Shown piece after piece: positions 51,542 to 61,832 of a DNA stretch of 64,000 nt. Location: the NCBI RefSeq assembly GCF_013340935.1, contig NZ_WHOS01000013.1:62001-126000 (forward strand), written 5' to 3'. The position numbers and the translations under genes are program-made. Below the pieces are notes generated by a model. That model was given only the letters and a program-made list of their open reading frames with translations. It searched no databases and was not told the DNA's origin. The stretch comes from Azospirillum melinis. GTDB taxonomy: Bacteria > Pseudomonadota > Alphaproteobacteria > Azospirillales > Azospirillaceae. Positions within the stretch are counted from its first letter, which is position 1; every line of letters begins with the position of its first letter.

Positions 51542-52576
51542 ATGCTGAAAACGATCCGGCCGGCGGCGCTCGCCCTGGCCACGCTGCTGCCGCTTGCCGT
51601 CTCCAACCCCGCCGCCGCCGCGGACGGCGTCTCGCTGAAGATCACGCATTTCCTGCCGCCGGGCGCGCCGGCGCAGAAGCAGGTGATGGAGCCCTGGTGC
51701 AAGGCCCTGGGCGAGCAGTCGGGCGGACGCATCACCTGCCAGTTCTATCCGGCGATGCAGCTCGGCGGCACGCCGGCGCAGCTGGTCGATCTGGCGAAGA
51801 ACGGCGTCGCCGACATCGTCTGGACCGCCCCCGGCTATTCGGCCGGCCGCTTCCCGATCGTCGAGACGATGGAACTGCCCTTCGTCGTGCGCGACGGCCT
51901 GTCGGGCAGCCGGGCGGCCTGGGACTTCTACCAGCGCCACGCGGTGGAGGAGTTCGCCGCCTACAAGGTGCTGGCGGTCCATGTCGACGGCGGCGTCGCC
52001 TTCCACACCGCCGGCAAGCCCATCGCCGCGGTGGACAGCCTGAAGGGGCAGAAGCTGCGCGCCTCCACCCGCATGGTCTCCAAGCTGTTGACCGCGCTGG
52101 GCGCCACCCCCGTCAACATGCCGCCCGCCCAGGTGACCGAAGCGATCTCCAAGGGGATCGTCGACGGCGCCATGGGTGCCTGGGAGGTGGTGACGCCGAC
52201 CAAGCTGCAGGAAGTGACCAGGTTCCACACCCAGCCGCCGGCCGGCCAGCCCTATTACTCGACCACGGTCCTGGCGCTGCTGATGAACAGGGAGCGCTAC
52301 CAGTCTCTGCCGGCCGACCTGAAGGCGGTGATCGACCGCAACAGCGGCCCGGCGCTGGTCGAAAGCTTCGGCCAGGTCTGGGACCGTGTGACCGCCGACA
52401 CCCGCGCCCTGGTCGCCAGGGACGGCGGCACCATCCAGAACCAGGATCCCGCGGATTACGAGGCGATGCGCGCCGCCGCGGCGCCGGTCGAAGCCGAATG
52501 GCGCCAGGACATCGCCAAGCGCGGCATCGACGGCGCCGCCCTGGCGGCCGACGCCCGCGCGCTCGCCGCCCGCTGA
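51542..52576 (+). CDS. dctP: TRAP transporter solute-binding protein (DctP family)
   Basis: 344-residue periplasmic receptor of a tripartite ATP-independent transporter. A Sec signal ends after NPAAAA (about residue 27). DctP-family landmarks are ITHFLPPGAPAQKQVMEPWCK near 33-53, QLGGTPAQLVDLAKNGVADI near 76-95 and KLRASTRMVSKLLTALGATPVNMP near 165-188 with the conserved carboxylate-binding Arg. With the permease subunits at 52601 and 53149 it likely brings an aromatic acid such as 4-hydroxyphenylacetate or homoprotocatechuate. The substrate assignment is by operon context. Confidence 0.88.
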   Translation: MLKTIRPAALALATLLPLAVSNPAAAADGVSLKITHFLPPGAPAQKQVMEPWCKALGEQSGGRITCQFYPAMQLGGTPAQLVDLAKNGVADIVWTAPGYSAGRFPIVETMELPFVVRDGLSGSRAAWDFYQRHAVEEFAAYKVLAVHVDGGVAFHTAGKPIAAVDSLKGQKLRASTRMVSKLLTALGATPVNMPPAQVTEAISKGIVDGAMGAWEVVTPTKLQEVTRFHTQPPAGQPYYSTTVLALLMNRERYQSLPADLKAVIDRNSGPALVESFGQVWDRVTADTRALVARDGGTIQNQDPADYEAMRAAAAPVEAEWRQDIAKRGIDGAALAADARALAAR

Positions 52577-52600
52577 TCCTCTTCGCGGAGACCCTTCATC

Positions 52601-53152
52601 ATGCATGAACCCATCGGAGGCCCGGATTTCCGGCCAAGGAGCGCGGGCGAGCGCGCCCTGCTGCTTGCGGCGAAAGGCTTCGCCCTGGCCGGCGGCGGCA
52701 CCTTCATGACGCTGATCGGCATGTCGCTGCTGTCCATCTTCGGGCGCAAGCTGGCCAACCTGCCGGTCACCGGCGACGTGGAGCTGATGCAGGTCGGCAC
52801 CGCCGTGGCCGCCTGCGCCTTCCTGCCGCTCTGCACCATCCTGGGCGAGAATCTGCGCGTCGATTTCTTCACCGAAACCGCCCCGGCCTGGATGCGCCGG
52901 CTGCTCGACGCGGTGGCCGACCTGCTGCTCGGCGCGCTGGCCCTGCTGCTGGTCTGGCGCACCGGCCTCCAGGTGATCGACATCCGCGAGGCGGGAGAGG
53001 TGACGCCGCTCCTGGGCCTGCCGGTCTGGATGCCGATGCTCGCCATGCTGCCCAGCCTCGTCCTGACGGCGCTGTGCGCGCTGAACCGCGGCTGGCGCGA
53101 CCTGACATCCAACGAACGACAGACGGCCGGCACGGCGGAGGTGGCACGATGA
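52601..53152 (+). CDS. dctQ: TRAP transporter small permease (DctQ family)
   Basis: 183-residue membrane protein with four hydrophobic segments (about 26-48, 65-85, 107-127 and 145-165), the DctQ layout. LPVTGDVELMQVGTAVAACAFLP and NLRVDFFTE are the conserved blocks. It bridges receptor and large permease. The stop codon overlaps the DctM start by 4 bp. Confidence 0.87.
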   Translation: MHEPIGGPDFRPRSAGERALLLAAKGFALAGGGTFMTLIGMSLLSIFGRKLANLPVTGDVELMQVGTAVAACAFLPLCTILGENLRVDFFTETAPAWMRRLLDAVADLLLGALALLLVWRTGLQVIDIREAGEVTPLLGLPVWMPMLAMLPSLVLTALCALNRGWRDLTSNERQTAGTAEVAR

Positions 53153-54480
53153 GCGGGACCGCGATCGGGCTTGCCGGCTTCGCCGGGCTGATGGGCATGC
53201 TGGCGCTGCGCGTCCATATCGGCGTGGCGATGTTCATCGCCGGCGGCGCCATCTATCTGACCATCAACGACGGCCAGACCGCCGCCCTGCTGTTCACCCT
53301 CAACACCCTCGCCTTCGCCCGGCTGTCGAACTACGACCTGTCGGTCATCCCGCTGTTCCTGCTGATGGGCCAGTTCGCCACCCATGGCGGGCTGTCGAAG
53401 GCGCTGTTCCGCGCCGCCGGCGCCCTGATCGGCCATTGGCGCGGCGGTCTGGCGATGGCCTCCACCGCCGCCTGCGCCGCCTTCGGCGCCATCTGCGGAT
53501 CGTCGCTGGCGACCGCGGCCACCATGGGCCAGGTGGCGCTGCCGGAATTGCAGGCGCGCGGCTATTCCGGGCGGCTGGCGACCGGAACGCTGGCGGCCAG
53601 CGGGACGCTGGGCATCCTGATCCCGCCCTCGGTGCCGCTGGTCGTCTATGCGGTGCTGACACAGGAATCCATCGGCAAGCTGTTCGTCGCCGCGGTGGTT
53701 CCCGGTGTCATCGCCGCGCTCGGCTATCTCGCGGTGATCGCGCTGATCGTGCGGCGCAACCCGGCCGCCGGCCCGGCCAGCGCCCCGCTGCCCTGGTCGG
53801 AGCGCCTGCGCGCTCAGCTCGGCGTGCTGCCGGTGCTGCTGGTCTTCCTGGTGGTGATCGTCGGCATCTATGACGGCTGGGCAAACCCGACGGAGGCCGC
53901 CTCCATCGGCGCCGCCGCCTGCGGCCTGATCGCGGTCGCCTCGGGCGGCATGCGCTGGCCGCAGCTGGTCGCCAGCATCTACGGCACCGCCCAGGCGACC
54001 GCCATGATCTTCGTCGTGCTGATCGGCGCCGACCTGCTGAACTCGGCGCTGGCGGTGTCGCAGATGCCGGTGGAGCTGGCCGCCTGGGTGCGCGACAGCG
54101 GCATGCCGCCGCTGCTGGTCCTGTTCAGCATCATCGGCATCTACATCCTGCTGGGATGCGTGATGGACTCGCTGGCGATGATCCTGCTGACCATCCCGAT
54201 CTTCTACCCGGTGGTGATGGGCCTCGACTTCTTCGGCATGGACGCCACCGACAAGTCGGTCTGGTTCGGCATCCTGGCCCTGATGGTGGTGGAGATCGGC
54301 CTCGTCCATCCGCCGGTCGGCATGAACCTCTACGTCATCAACCGGCTGGCGCGCGGCGTGCCGATGCGCGAAACCGCCTGGGGCGTCATGCCCTTCCTGG
54401 CATCCGACCTGCTGCGCATCCTGCTGATCGTCTTCGTGCCGGGCATCTGCCTGTGGCTCGTCCATGCCTTCGGAGGCTGA
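53149..54480 (+). CDS. dctM: TRAP transporter large permease (DctM family)
   Basis: 443-residue inner-membrane permease, around twelve helices, that forms the transport channel. LSVIPLFLLMGQFATHGGLSKALF near 65-88, GTLGILIPPSVPLVVYAVLT near 152-171 and NPTEAASIGA near 247-256 are DctM signatures. ATG at 53149 overlaps dctQ by 4 bp (ATGA). It is followed by hpaG1 after only 4 bp, which ties the transporter to homoprotocatechuate catabolism. Confidence 0.9.
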   Translation: MSGTAIGLAGFAGLMGMLALRVHIGVAMFIAGGAIYLTINDGQTAALLFTLNTLAFARLSNYDLSVIPLFLLMGQFATHGGLSKALFRAAGALIGHWRGGLAMASTAACAAFGAICGSSLATAATMGQVALPELQARGYSGRLATGTLAASGTLGILIPPSVPLVVYAVLTQESIGKLFVAAVVPGVIAALGYLAVIALIVRRNPAAGPASAPLPWSERLRAQLGVLPVLLVFLVVIVGIYDGWANPTEAASIGAAACGLIAVASGGMRWPQLVASIYGTAQATAMIFVVLIGADLLNSALAVSQMPVELAAWVRDSGMPPLLVLFSIIGIYILLGCVMDSLAMILLTIPIFYPVVMGLDFFGMDATDKSVWFGILALMVVEIGLVHPPVGMNLYVINRLARGVPMRETAWGVMPFLASDLLRILLIVFVPGICLWLVHAFGG

Positions 54481-54484
54481 CACC

Positions 54485-55174
54485 ATGCAAACCGTTTTGC
54501 CCGGTCTTGGGCAGGGAATGGCCCGGGGAATGGTCTACGGCGTGATCCTGAACGACCGTCCCACCCTGGACCGCCTCGGCCCGGCCCTGTCGCAGCCGCC
54601 CTACGGTGCACCGCCGAAGGCACCGGTCCTCTACATCAAGCCTTATAACACCCATGCCGGCAACGGCGCCGCGGTACGGCTGCCGCGCGGGGCGGAGCGG
54701 GTGGAGGTGGCGGCGACGCTGGGCCTCGTCATCGGCTGCGACGCCACCGCCCTGGACGAGGCCACGGCGATGGACGCGGTCGCCGGGCTGCGCCCGATCC
54801 TGGACGTCAGCCTGCCCAACCCGTCGGTCTACCGGCCGCCGGTGCGCGAACGCTGCTTCGACGGCTCCTGCCCGATGGGCGAGACGCTGCCCTATGCGGC
54901 GGTGGCGGGGCTGGAGGCGCTGACCCTGCGCACGCTCATCAACGGCACAATGGTGGCGGAACGCAGCCTGTCCGATCTGGTCCGCCCGCCGGCCCGGCTG
55001 CTGGCCGAGGTGACCGGCTTCATGACCCTGCGGGCCGGCGATATCCTGCATCTCGGCATCGCACTGAACGGGCCGCAGGCCGGGGCCGGCGACCGCGTCC
55101 GGCTGGAGATCGACGGCTTCGACCCGCTGGAGATCGCCATCGAAGACGCCGCGGCGGAAGGAGAAACGCCATGA
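54485..55174 (+). CDS. hpaG1: Fumarylacetoacetate hydrolase family protein, HpaG N-terminal homologue (HpaG1)
   Basis: 229-residue FAH-fold protein matching the N-terminal half of bifunctional HpaG. HpaG catalyses decarboxylation and isomerisation of 5-oxo-pent-3-ene-1,2,5-tricarboxylate (OPET). YGAPPKAPVLYIKPYNTHAG near 39-58 and CDGSCPMGETLPYA-like CFDGSCPMGETLPYA near 127-141 are typical. The canonical ExE metal triad of the FAH fold is not obvious in this half, as is usual for HpaG1. The TGA overlaps the hpaG2 ATG by 4 bp. Confidence 0.87.
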   Translation: MQTVLPGLGQGMARGMVYGVILNDRPTLDRLGPALSQPPYGAPPKAPVLYIKPYNTHAGNGAAVRLPRGAERVEVAATLGLVIGCDATALDEATAMDAVAGLRPILDVSLPNPSVYRPPVRERCFDGSCPMGETLPYAAVAGLEALTLRTLINGTMVAERSLSDLVRPPARLLAEVTGFMTLRAGDILHLGIALNGPQAGAGDRVRLEIDGFDPLEIAIEDAAAEGETP

Positions 55175-55914
55175 AGCGCGCACGCATCCTGCTGGACGGC
55201 ATGGTCCATGCGGCCGTCGGGGAACAGGGACGGCTGCGGCTGTCCGACGGCCGGCTGGTGGACCCCGAGGCGGTCACTTGGCTGCCGCCGGTGGAGCCGC
55301 GCACCATCTTCGCGCTCGGTCTCAACTATGCCGACCACGCGAAGGAACTGGCCTTCAAGGCGCCGGAAACGCCGCTGGTCTTCCTGAAGGGGCCGAACAC
55401 CATCACCGGCCATCGCGCCAGCACCCGGCGCCCGGCCGGCGCCACCTTCATGCATTACGAATGCGAACTGGCGGTGGTGATCGGCCGCACCGCCCGCGAC
55501 GTGCCGCGCGACCGCGCCTATGAGGTGGTGGCCGGCTACAGCGTCGCCAACGACTACGCCATCCGCGACTATTTGGAAAACTACTACCGCCCGAACCTGC
55601 GGGTGAAGAACCGTGACGGCTGCACGCCGCTCGGCCCCTGGCTGGTGGACGCGGCGGACGTGCCCGATCCGATGAATCTCACCCTGCGCACGTTGGTCAA
55701 CGGCCGGGTGATGCAGGAAGGCAGCACGCGCGACATGATCTTCGACGTGCCGCACCTGATCGCGTACCTGTCGTCGATCATGACCCTGTCGCCGGGCGAT
55801 GTCATCCTGACCGGAACCCCGGAAGGGCTGGCGAATGTCGGGCCGGGCGACATCGTCACGACCGAGATCGAAGGCGTCGGCAGTCTCGTCAACCACATCG
55901 TGGCCGACATCTGA
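55171..55914 (+). CDS. hpaG2: Fumarylacetoacetate hydrolase family protein, HpaG C-terminal homologue (HpaG2)
   Basis: 247-residue FAH-fold enzyme, the partner half of HpaG, which turns OPET into 2-hydroxy-hepta-2,4-diene-1,7-dioate (HHDD). ALGLNYADHAKELAFKAPE near 48-66, the metal-binding YECELAVVIG near 92-101 with the ExE pattern, GYSVANDYAIRD near 121-132 and DVILTGTPEGLANVGPGD near 210-227 are the standard FAH motifs. The split into two genes overlapping by 4 bp differs from the single fused E. coli hpaG. hpaD follows after 59 bp. Confidence 0.9.
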   Translation: MKRARILLDGMVHAAVGEQGRLRLSDGRLVDPEAVTWLPPVEPRTIFALGLNYADHAKELAFKAPETPLVFLKGPNTITGHRASTRRPAGATFMHYECELAVVIGRTARDVPRDRAYEVVAGYSVANDYAIRDYLENYYRPNLRVKNRDGCTPLGPWLVDAADVPDPMNLTLRTLVNGRVMQEGSTRDMIFDVPHLIAYLSSIMTLSPGDVILTGTPEGLANVGPGDIVTTEIEGVGSLVNHIVADI

Positions 55915-55973
55915 CAACCTGTCGGGCGGCCATCGCCAAGCCGGGCCGAACCGGCAGCATACCGGAGGAAAGC

Positions 55974-56822
55974 ATGGGCAAACTCGCACTCGCCGCCAAG
56001 ATCACCCACGTCCCGTCCATGTACCTGTCGGAGCTGGACGGCCCGCACAAGGGGTGCCGCGACGCCGCCATCGCCGGCCACCGGGAGATCGGCCGGCGTT
56101 GCCGCGACCTCGGCGTCGACACCATCGTGGTGTTCGACACCCACTGGCTGGTCAATTCCGGCTACCACATCAATTGCGCGGTCCGTTTCGAAGGCGTCTA
56201 CACCAGCAACGAGCTGCCGCACTTCATCAGGAACCTGCCCTACGCCTATGACGGCAACCCGGCGCTCGGCCAGCTGCTGGCCCGCAGCGCGACGGCGGCC
56301 GGGGTCAACACCCGGGCGCATTCGGAAACCTCGCTGACGCTGGAATACGGCACGCTGGTGCCGATGCGCTACATGAACGAGGACCGCCGCTTCAAGGTGG
56401 TGTCGGTCTCCTCGCTCTGCACCGTCCACGACCTGAAGGACAGCGCCACACTGGGCCATGCCGTCCGCCGTGCCATCGAGGAGGAGTATGACGGCACCGT
56501 CGCCATCCTCGCCAGCGGCTCGCTGTCCCACCGCTTCGCCCAGAACGGCGTGTCGGAGCAATACCTGCACAAGATGTGGGACCCTTTCCTGGAGCAGGTC
56601 GACCTGCGCGTGGTCGATCTGTGGCAGCGCGGCGAGTGGGCGACATTCACCGCCATGCTGCCGATGTATGCCGAGAAATGCTGGGGCGAGGGCTACATGC
56701 ACGACACTGCCATGCTGTTCGGCGCGCTGGGCTGGGACCGCTACGAGGGCAGCGTCGACATCGTCACGCCCTATTTCGCCTCCTCCGGCACCGGCCAGAT
56801 CAATGCCGTCTTCTCGGTCTGA
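55974..56822 (+). CDS. hpaD: 3,4-dihydroxyphenylacetate 2,3-dioxygenase (HpaD)
   Basis: 282-residue class III (LigB-type) extradiol dioxygenase. It cleaves homoprotocatechuate to 5-carboxymethyl-2-hydroxymuconate semialdehyde. Iron ligands H12 in KITHVPS and H57 in FDTHWLV are visible, and a Glu near residue 235-240 completes the facial triad; LSELDGPHKGCRDA and NELPHFIRNLPYAYDGN are strong family blocks. GGAGG precedes the ATG at 55974. It is the committed step of the pathway and sits in the order hpaG1-G2-D-F-H-I. Confidence 0.92.
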   Translation: MGKLALAAKITHVPSMYLSELDGPHKGCRDAAIAGHREIGRRCRDLGVDTIVVFDTHWLVNSGYHINCAVRFEGVYTSNELPHFIRNLPYAYDGNPALGQLLARSATAAGVNTRAHSETSLTLEYGTLVPMRYMNEDRRFKVVSVSSLCTVHDLKDSATLGHAVRRAIEEEYDGTVAILASGSLSHRFAQNGVSEQYLHKMWDPFLEQVDLRVVDLWQRGEWATFTAMLPMYAEKCWGEGYMHDTAMLFGALGWDRYEGSVDIVTPYFASSGTGQINAVFSV

Positions 56823-56838
56823 GGCGGGAGGGCCGACC

Positions 56839-57228
56839 ATGCCGCATCTGACCGTCGAATACACCGGCAACCTCGGCGCCCAGGCCGACATCCCGGCGCT
56901 GCTGCGCAAGGCGAACGCCGTGCTGATCGCCCAGGGCGGCGTCTTTCCCACCGGCGGCATCCGCTCCCGCGCCATCCGGCTGGACGATTTCTGCGTGGCG
57001 GACGGGACGGCCGACGACGCCTTCGTCCACCTGACGCTGAAGATCGGCGCCGGCCGCAGTGCCGAGCAGAAGACGAAGACCGGCGACGCACTGTTCGCCA
57101 TGGTCAAGGACCATTTCGCCGCGCTCTTCGCCAGCCGCTTCCTCGCCCTGTCGCTGGAAATCCAGGAATTCGGCGAGGCCGGCACCTGGAAGCACAACAA
57201 CATCCACGGCCGCTACAAGGCCGCTTGA
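56839..57228 (+). CDS. hpaF: 5-carboxymethyl-2-hydroxymuconate Delta-isomerase (HpaF)
   Basis: 129-residue tautomerase-superfamily enzyme that isomerises 5-carboxymethyl-2-hydroxymuconate. The catalytic amino-terminal Pro follows the initiator Met ([12 protein letters not shown]). The family blocks [12 protein letters not shown] near 35-46 and [15 protein letters not shown] near the C terminus are present. GGGAGGG precedes the ATG at 56839. hpaH starts 14 bp later. Confidence 0.92.
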   Translation: MPHLTVEYTGNLGAQADIPALLRKANAVLIAQGGVFPTGGIRSRAIRLDDFCVADGTADDAFVHLTLKIGAGRSAEQKTKTGDALFAMVKDHFAALFASRFLALSLEIQEFGEAGTWKHNNIHGRYKAA

Positions 57229-57242
57229 GACGAGGCTTTCCC

Positions 57243-58046
57243 ATGCTCAGTCGTGACGCCGTCCGGGCCGCCGCCGCGCGCCTGCACGAGGCGGAGAAGA
57301 CCCGCGTCCAGACCCGCCAGATCTCCCTCGACCACCCCGAGATCACCATCGAGGACGCCTATACCATCCAGCGCTGCTGGGTGGAGGCGAAGATCGCCGG
57401 GGGGCGCAAGGTCATCGGCCACAAGATCGGCCTGACCAGCCGGGCGATGCAGCAATCCTCGCAGATCGACGAGCCGGATTACGGCACCCTGCTGGACGAC
57501 ATGCTGTTCCCCGACGGCGGCGACATCGCCATCGACCGCTTCATCGCCCCGATGGTGGAGGTCGAGCTGGCCTTCATCCTGAAATCGCGGCTGGAAGGGC
57601 CGAACGTCACCCTGTTCGACGTGCTGTCGGCCACCGACTATGTCGTGCCGGCACTGGAGATCATCGACGCCCGCTGCCACCGCATCGACCCCGACAGCAA
57701 ACGCCCGCGCAAGGTGATGGACACCATCTCCGACAATGCGGCGAATGCCGGCATCGTCATGGGCGGCCGGCCGATGCGGCCGCTGGACACCGACCTGCGC
57801 TGGGCCGCCGCCCTGCTCTACCGCAACGGCGTGATCGAGGAGACCGGCGTGGCCGCCGGCGTGCTGAACCACCCGGCCAACGGCATCTGCTGGCTCGCCC
57901 GCCGCTTCGCGCCGCATGGCGTTGCGCTGGAGCCGGGACAGGTCGTGCTCGCCGGGTCCTTCACCCGCCCGGTGCCGGTCAAGTCCGGCGACACGGTCCA
58001 TGCCGATTACGGCCCCTTCGGCTCCATCGCGCTGCGCTTCGTGTAA
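57243..58046 (+). CDS. hpaH: 2-oxo-hepta-3-ene-1,7-dioate hydratase (HpaH)
   Basis: 267-residue hydratase of the FAH/MhpD-like family, the same length as E. coli HpaH. It adds water to 2-oxo-hepta-3-ene-1,7-dioate. [16 protein letters not shown] near 57-72, [15 protein letters not shown] near 101-115 supplying metal carboxylates, and the C-terminal [17 protein letters not shown] are characteristic. The ATG at 57243 is used because GACGAGG lies about 7 nt upstream; a TTG at 57225 overlapping the hpaF stop is possible. Confidence 0.9.
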   Translation: MLSRDAVRAAAARLHEAEKTRVQTRQISLDHPEITIEDAYTIQRCWVEAKIAGGRKVIGHKIGLTSRAMQQSSQIDEPDYGTLLDDMLFPDGGDIAIDRFIAPMVEVELAFILKSRLEGPNVTLFDVLSATDYVVPALEIIDARCHRIDPDSKRPRKVMDTISDNAANAGIVMGGRPMRPLDTDLRWAAALLYRNGVIEETGVAAGVLNHPANGICWLARRFAPHGVALEPGQVVLAGSFTRPVPVKSGDTVHADYGPFGSIALRFV

Positions 58047-58066
58047 AGATTCCAAGGAGGACATCG

Positions 58067-58906
58067 ATGAAGACCCCGGAAAACACCTTCAAGCGGGCGC
58101 TGGCGGCGGGCCGGCCGCAGTTCGGGCTGTGGCTCGGGCTGGCCGACGCCTACTGCGCGGAGATCGCGGCCGGGGCCGGTTTCGACTGGCTGCTGATCGA
58201 CGGCGAGCATGCCCCGAACGACCTGCGCGGCATCCTGGCCCAACTCCAGGCCATCGCCGCCTATCCCAGCCATCCCATCGTCCGCCCGGTGGCCGGCGAC
58301 GCGGCGATCATCAAGCAGGTGCTGGACCTCGGCGCCCAGACCCTGCTGGTGCCGATGGTGGAGACGGCGGAGCAGGCGGCGGCGCTGGTCGCCGCCACCC
58401 GCTATCCGCCCGGCGGCATCCGCGGGGTGGGCAGCGCGCTCGCCCGCGCCTCGCGCTGGAACCGCATCGACGGCTATCTGGACGAGGCCGACGGCGAGAT
58501 CTGCCTGCTGGTGCAGGTGGAATCCGCCCGCGGCCTGGACAATCTCGACGCCATCGCCGCGGTGGAGGGAGTGGACGGCGTCTTCTTCGGCCCGGCCGAC
58601 CTGTCGGCGTCGCTGGGCCTGCGCGGCCAGCCCGGACATCCGACCGTGCGCGCGGCCATCGAGGACGGCATCGGACGGACCCGCAAGGCGGGCAAGGCCG
58701 CCGGCGTGCTGGCGACCGACGAGACGCTGGCCCGCGCCTATCTGGCGGCCGGCGCCCTGTTCGTCGGGGTCGGGGTGGACACCACCCTGTTCGCCCGCGC
58801 CGCCGCCGACCTGGCCGCCCGCTTCCGCCAGCCGTCTCCCGGTCCGACGATTGCTCCGGCGACAACTTCTACGACGACGGCCGCTCCGGCGCCCGGCGGC
58901 TACTGA
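58067..58906 (+). CDS. hpaI: 4-hydroxy-2-oxoheptanedioate aldolase (HpaI)
   Basis: 279-residue class II metal-dependent pyruvate aldolase of the HpcH/HpaI family. It cleaves 4-hydroxy-2-oxo-heptane-1,7-dioate to pyruvate and succinate semialdehyde. Catalytic H48 in DGEHAPND and R73 in VRPVAGD, plus the metal acids in VQVESARG and FGPADLSAS, are in place. The C terminus carries an extra 20-odd residue Pro/Ala/Thr-rich tail (from about 255) not needed by the fold. AAGGAGG lies upstream of the ATG. It ends tail-to-tail 7 bp from hpaR. Confidence 0.92.
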   Translation: MKTPENTFKRALAAGRPQFGLWLGLADAYCAEIAAGAGFDWLLIDGEHAPNDLRGILAQLQAIAAYPSHPIVRPVAGDAAIIKQVLDLGAQTLLVPMVETAEQAAALVAATRYPPGGIRGVGSALARASRWNRIDGYLDEADGEICLLVQVESARGLDNLDAIAAVEGVDGVFFGPADLSASLGLRGQPGHPTVRAAIEDGIGRTRKAGKAAGVLATDETLARAYLAAGALFVGVGVDTTLFARAAADLAARFRQPSPGPTIAPATTSTTTAAPAPGGY

Positions 58907-58913
58907 CCGCCCC

Positions 58914-59483
58914 CTACTCTTCGTCGCCGTCGCCGCCGTCCGGGCCGCCCAGGCAATCGGCGAGTTCGTCGAGCAGCCCGTACAGCGTCGCCAGCCGGTC
59001 GGCGCCGAAGGCCGCGGTGATCTCGGCATAGCGCCGTTCGCTGTGGGGGGCGATCAGCGCGATCATGTCGCGGCCGGACGGCGTGATCGAGATCTGGGCC
59101 GCCCGCAAATCCTTGTCCTCGATCCCGCGCTGGATCAGCCCGCGCTTTTCCAACGTGCGCAGGATGCGCGACAGGCTGGGCATGCTGATGCTGCTGACCC
59201 GCGCCAGTTCACCGGCGCGGAACTCGTCCGCCGTGGTCAGGGCGCGCAGGACGCGCCACTGCTGTTCGGTCAGGTCATGTTCGTGCAGCAGAGGACGGAA
59301 GCGCGCCATCACCGCCTCGCGCGCCTTCAGCAGCGCCATCGGCAGGGACCGGCGGAAGGCCCGGATCTCGCCAGCGGACTGCCCGGTTACCTCTGTGGGT
59401 TTCGCCGCCGGTTCGATTGCCGCCGCTGCTTTTCTGGAAGGTCTGCCCAAGGCTCCGGCCTCATCTGGAAAGAGTCGACGCAT
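58914..59483 (-). CDS. hpaR: Homoprotocatechuate operon regulator HpaR (MarR family)
   Basis: 189-residue MarR family repressor. An N-terminal extension of about 40 residues precedes the winged HTH (LTEQQWRVLRALTTADEF near 71-88, LARVSSISMPSLSRILRTLEKRGLI near 93-117). HpaR represses the hpa meta-cleavage genes and is released by the aromatic substrate. The hpaR start faces hpaE across a 206-bp gap holding a TAACATGTTAA palindrome, matched in front of dctP. It may also control itself. Confidence 0.88.
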   Translation of the reverse strand: MRRLFPDEAGALGRPSRKAAAAIEPAAKPTEVTGQSAGEIRAFRRSLPMALLKAREAVMARFRPLLHEHDLTEQQWRVLRALTTADEFRAGELARVSSISMPSLSRILRTLEKRGLIQRGIEDKDLRAAQISITPSGRDMIALIAPHSERRYAEITAAFGADRLATLYGLLDELADCLGGPDGGDGDEE

Positions 59484-59534
59484 GTCAGGAGGTTTCCCGC
59501 ACCATAGCGCGGCGGCCCTGCGCAGGGAAAGCGC

Positions 59535-59580
59535 TTGACAGCACCGCAGCCCGATTTATATAACATGTTAAATATTAACC
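59535..59580 (+). promoter_or_regulatory. hpaE promoter with HpaR-type operator
   Basis: A near-consensus promoter, TTGACA (59535-59540), 18-bp spacer, TATAAC (59559-59564), lies 130 bp upstream of hpaE. The -10 box is overlapped by the palindrome TAACATGTTA (59561-59570), followed by AATATTAACC. Sixteen of twenty bases match the site upstream of dctP at 51420. A MarR dimer bound here would block RNA polymerase. The same site may govern the divergent hpaR gene. Confidence 0.65.
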
Positions 59581-59689
59581 AATCAAGTTTTACTCCCGGC
59601 GTGCCGCCCGCTGCGCCCCCGGCCCGCCATATCCCGGCCAACCACAGCTCCGCCCAACAAGCGCCAACCAAAACCTGGAGTGAAACGCC

Positions 59690-61213
<1,524 letters not shown>

Positions 61214-61239
61214 GTCACCGCAGTTGTGAGATGGAGACC

Positions 61240-61276
61240 GGGCGATGCAGCGGACGATCCCTCCGCTGCATCGCCC
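61240..61276. terminator. Bidirectional terminator-type hairpin between hpaE and the AsnC gene
   Basis: A perfect 15-bp inverted repeat, GGGCGATGCAGCGGA (61240-61254) with TCCGCTGCATCGCCC (61262-61276), closes a 7-base loop. It lies between convergent genes, 27 bp after hpaE and 40 bp from the end of the minus-strand AsnC gene. No T run follows on either strand, so it acts as a structural barrier or 3'-end protector for both. Confidence 0.65.
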
Positions 61277-61315
61277 TTGCGCGGTTCGGCGACGCAGGGG
61301 GTCAAGGCGCGGGAG

Positions 61316-61792
61316 TCACAACTGAAACAGCGTCGTCAGCGGCATGTGGGCGCGCACGATCGGCGACTTCAGCACGACATAGCTGAAATATTTGTCGATA
61401 CCGATGTCCATGTCGGTCAGCTTTTCCATGATCTCCTGATATTCGCCGATGCCGGAGGTGACGAATTTCAGCATGTAGTCGTAGCCGCCGGAGACCAGAT
61501 GGCATTCCAGAACCTGTTCGATTTTCTTGACGGCGGCCAGGAAGCGGGCGAAATCGACCTGCCGGTGGTTCTTCAGCGTCACCTCGGTGAAGACGGTCAG
61601 GGTCTGGCCCAGTTTGCTGACATTGATCTGCGCCGTGTAGCCTTCGATGTAGCCTTCCGCCTGGAGCTTCTTGACCCGCATCAGGCAGGGGCTGGGCGAC
61701 AGATTCACCAGTTCGGCCAACTCGACGTTGGTGATCCGGCCGTTCTTCTGGAGCTGATGCAGAATCTTGATGTCGATGCGGTCCAGCTTCAT
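61316..61792 (-). CDS. Lrp/AsnC family transcriptional regulator
   Basis: 158-residue Lrp/AsnC regulator. The HTH spans about 4-58 (DIKILHQLQKNGRITNVELAELVNLSPSPC) and the RAM domain about 66-150 (VFTEVTLKNHRQVDFARFLA, GGYDYMLKFVTSGIGEYQEIM). The ATG at 61792 gives the standard start MKLDRIDIK; the longer frame to 61924 is unlikely. It diverges from the FAD oxidoreductase gene at 62041. Repeated CGGCAGA-type motifs in the 248-bp gap are candidate binding sites. Probably an amino-acid-responsive activator of that gene. Confidence 0.88.
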   Translation of the reverse strand: MKLDRIDIKILHQLQKNGRITNVELAELVNLSPSPCLMRVKKLQAEGYIEGYTAQINVSKLGQTLTVFTEVTLKNHRQVDFARFLAAVKKIEQVLECHLVSGGYDYMLKFVTSGIGEYQEIMEKLTDMDIGIDKYFSYVVLKSPIVRAHMPLTTLFQL

Positions 61793-61832
61793 GGGGAACC
61801 CATCCGGTTCGAGGGCGGGAGAGCCGATGTAA

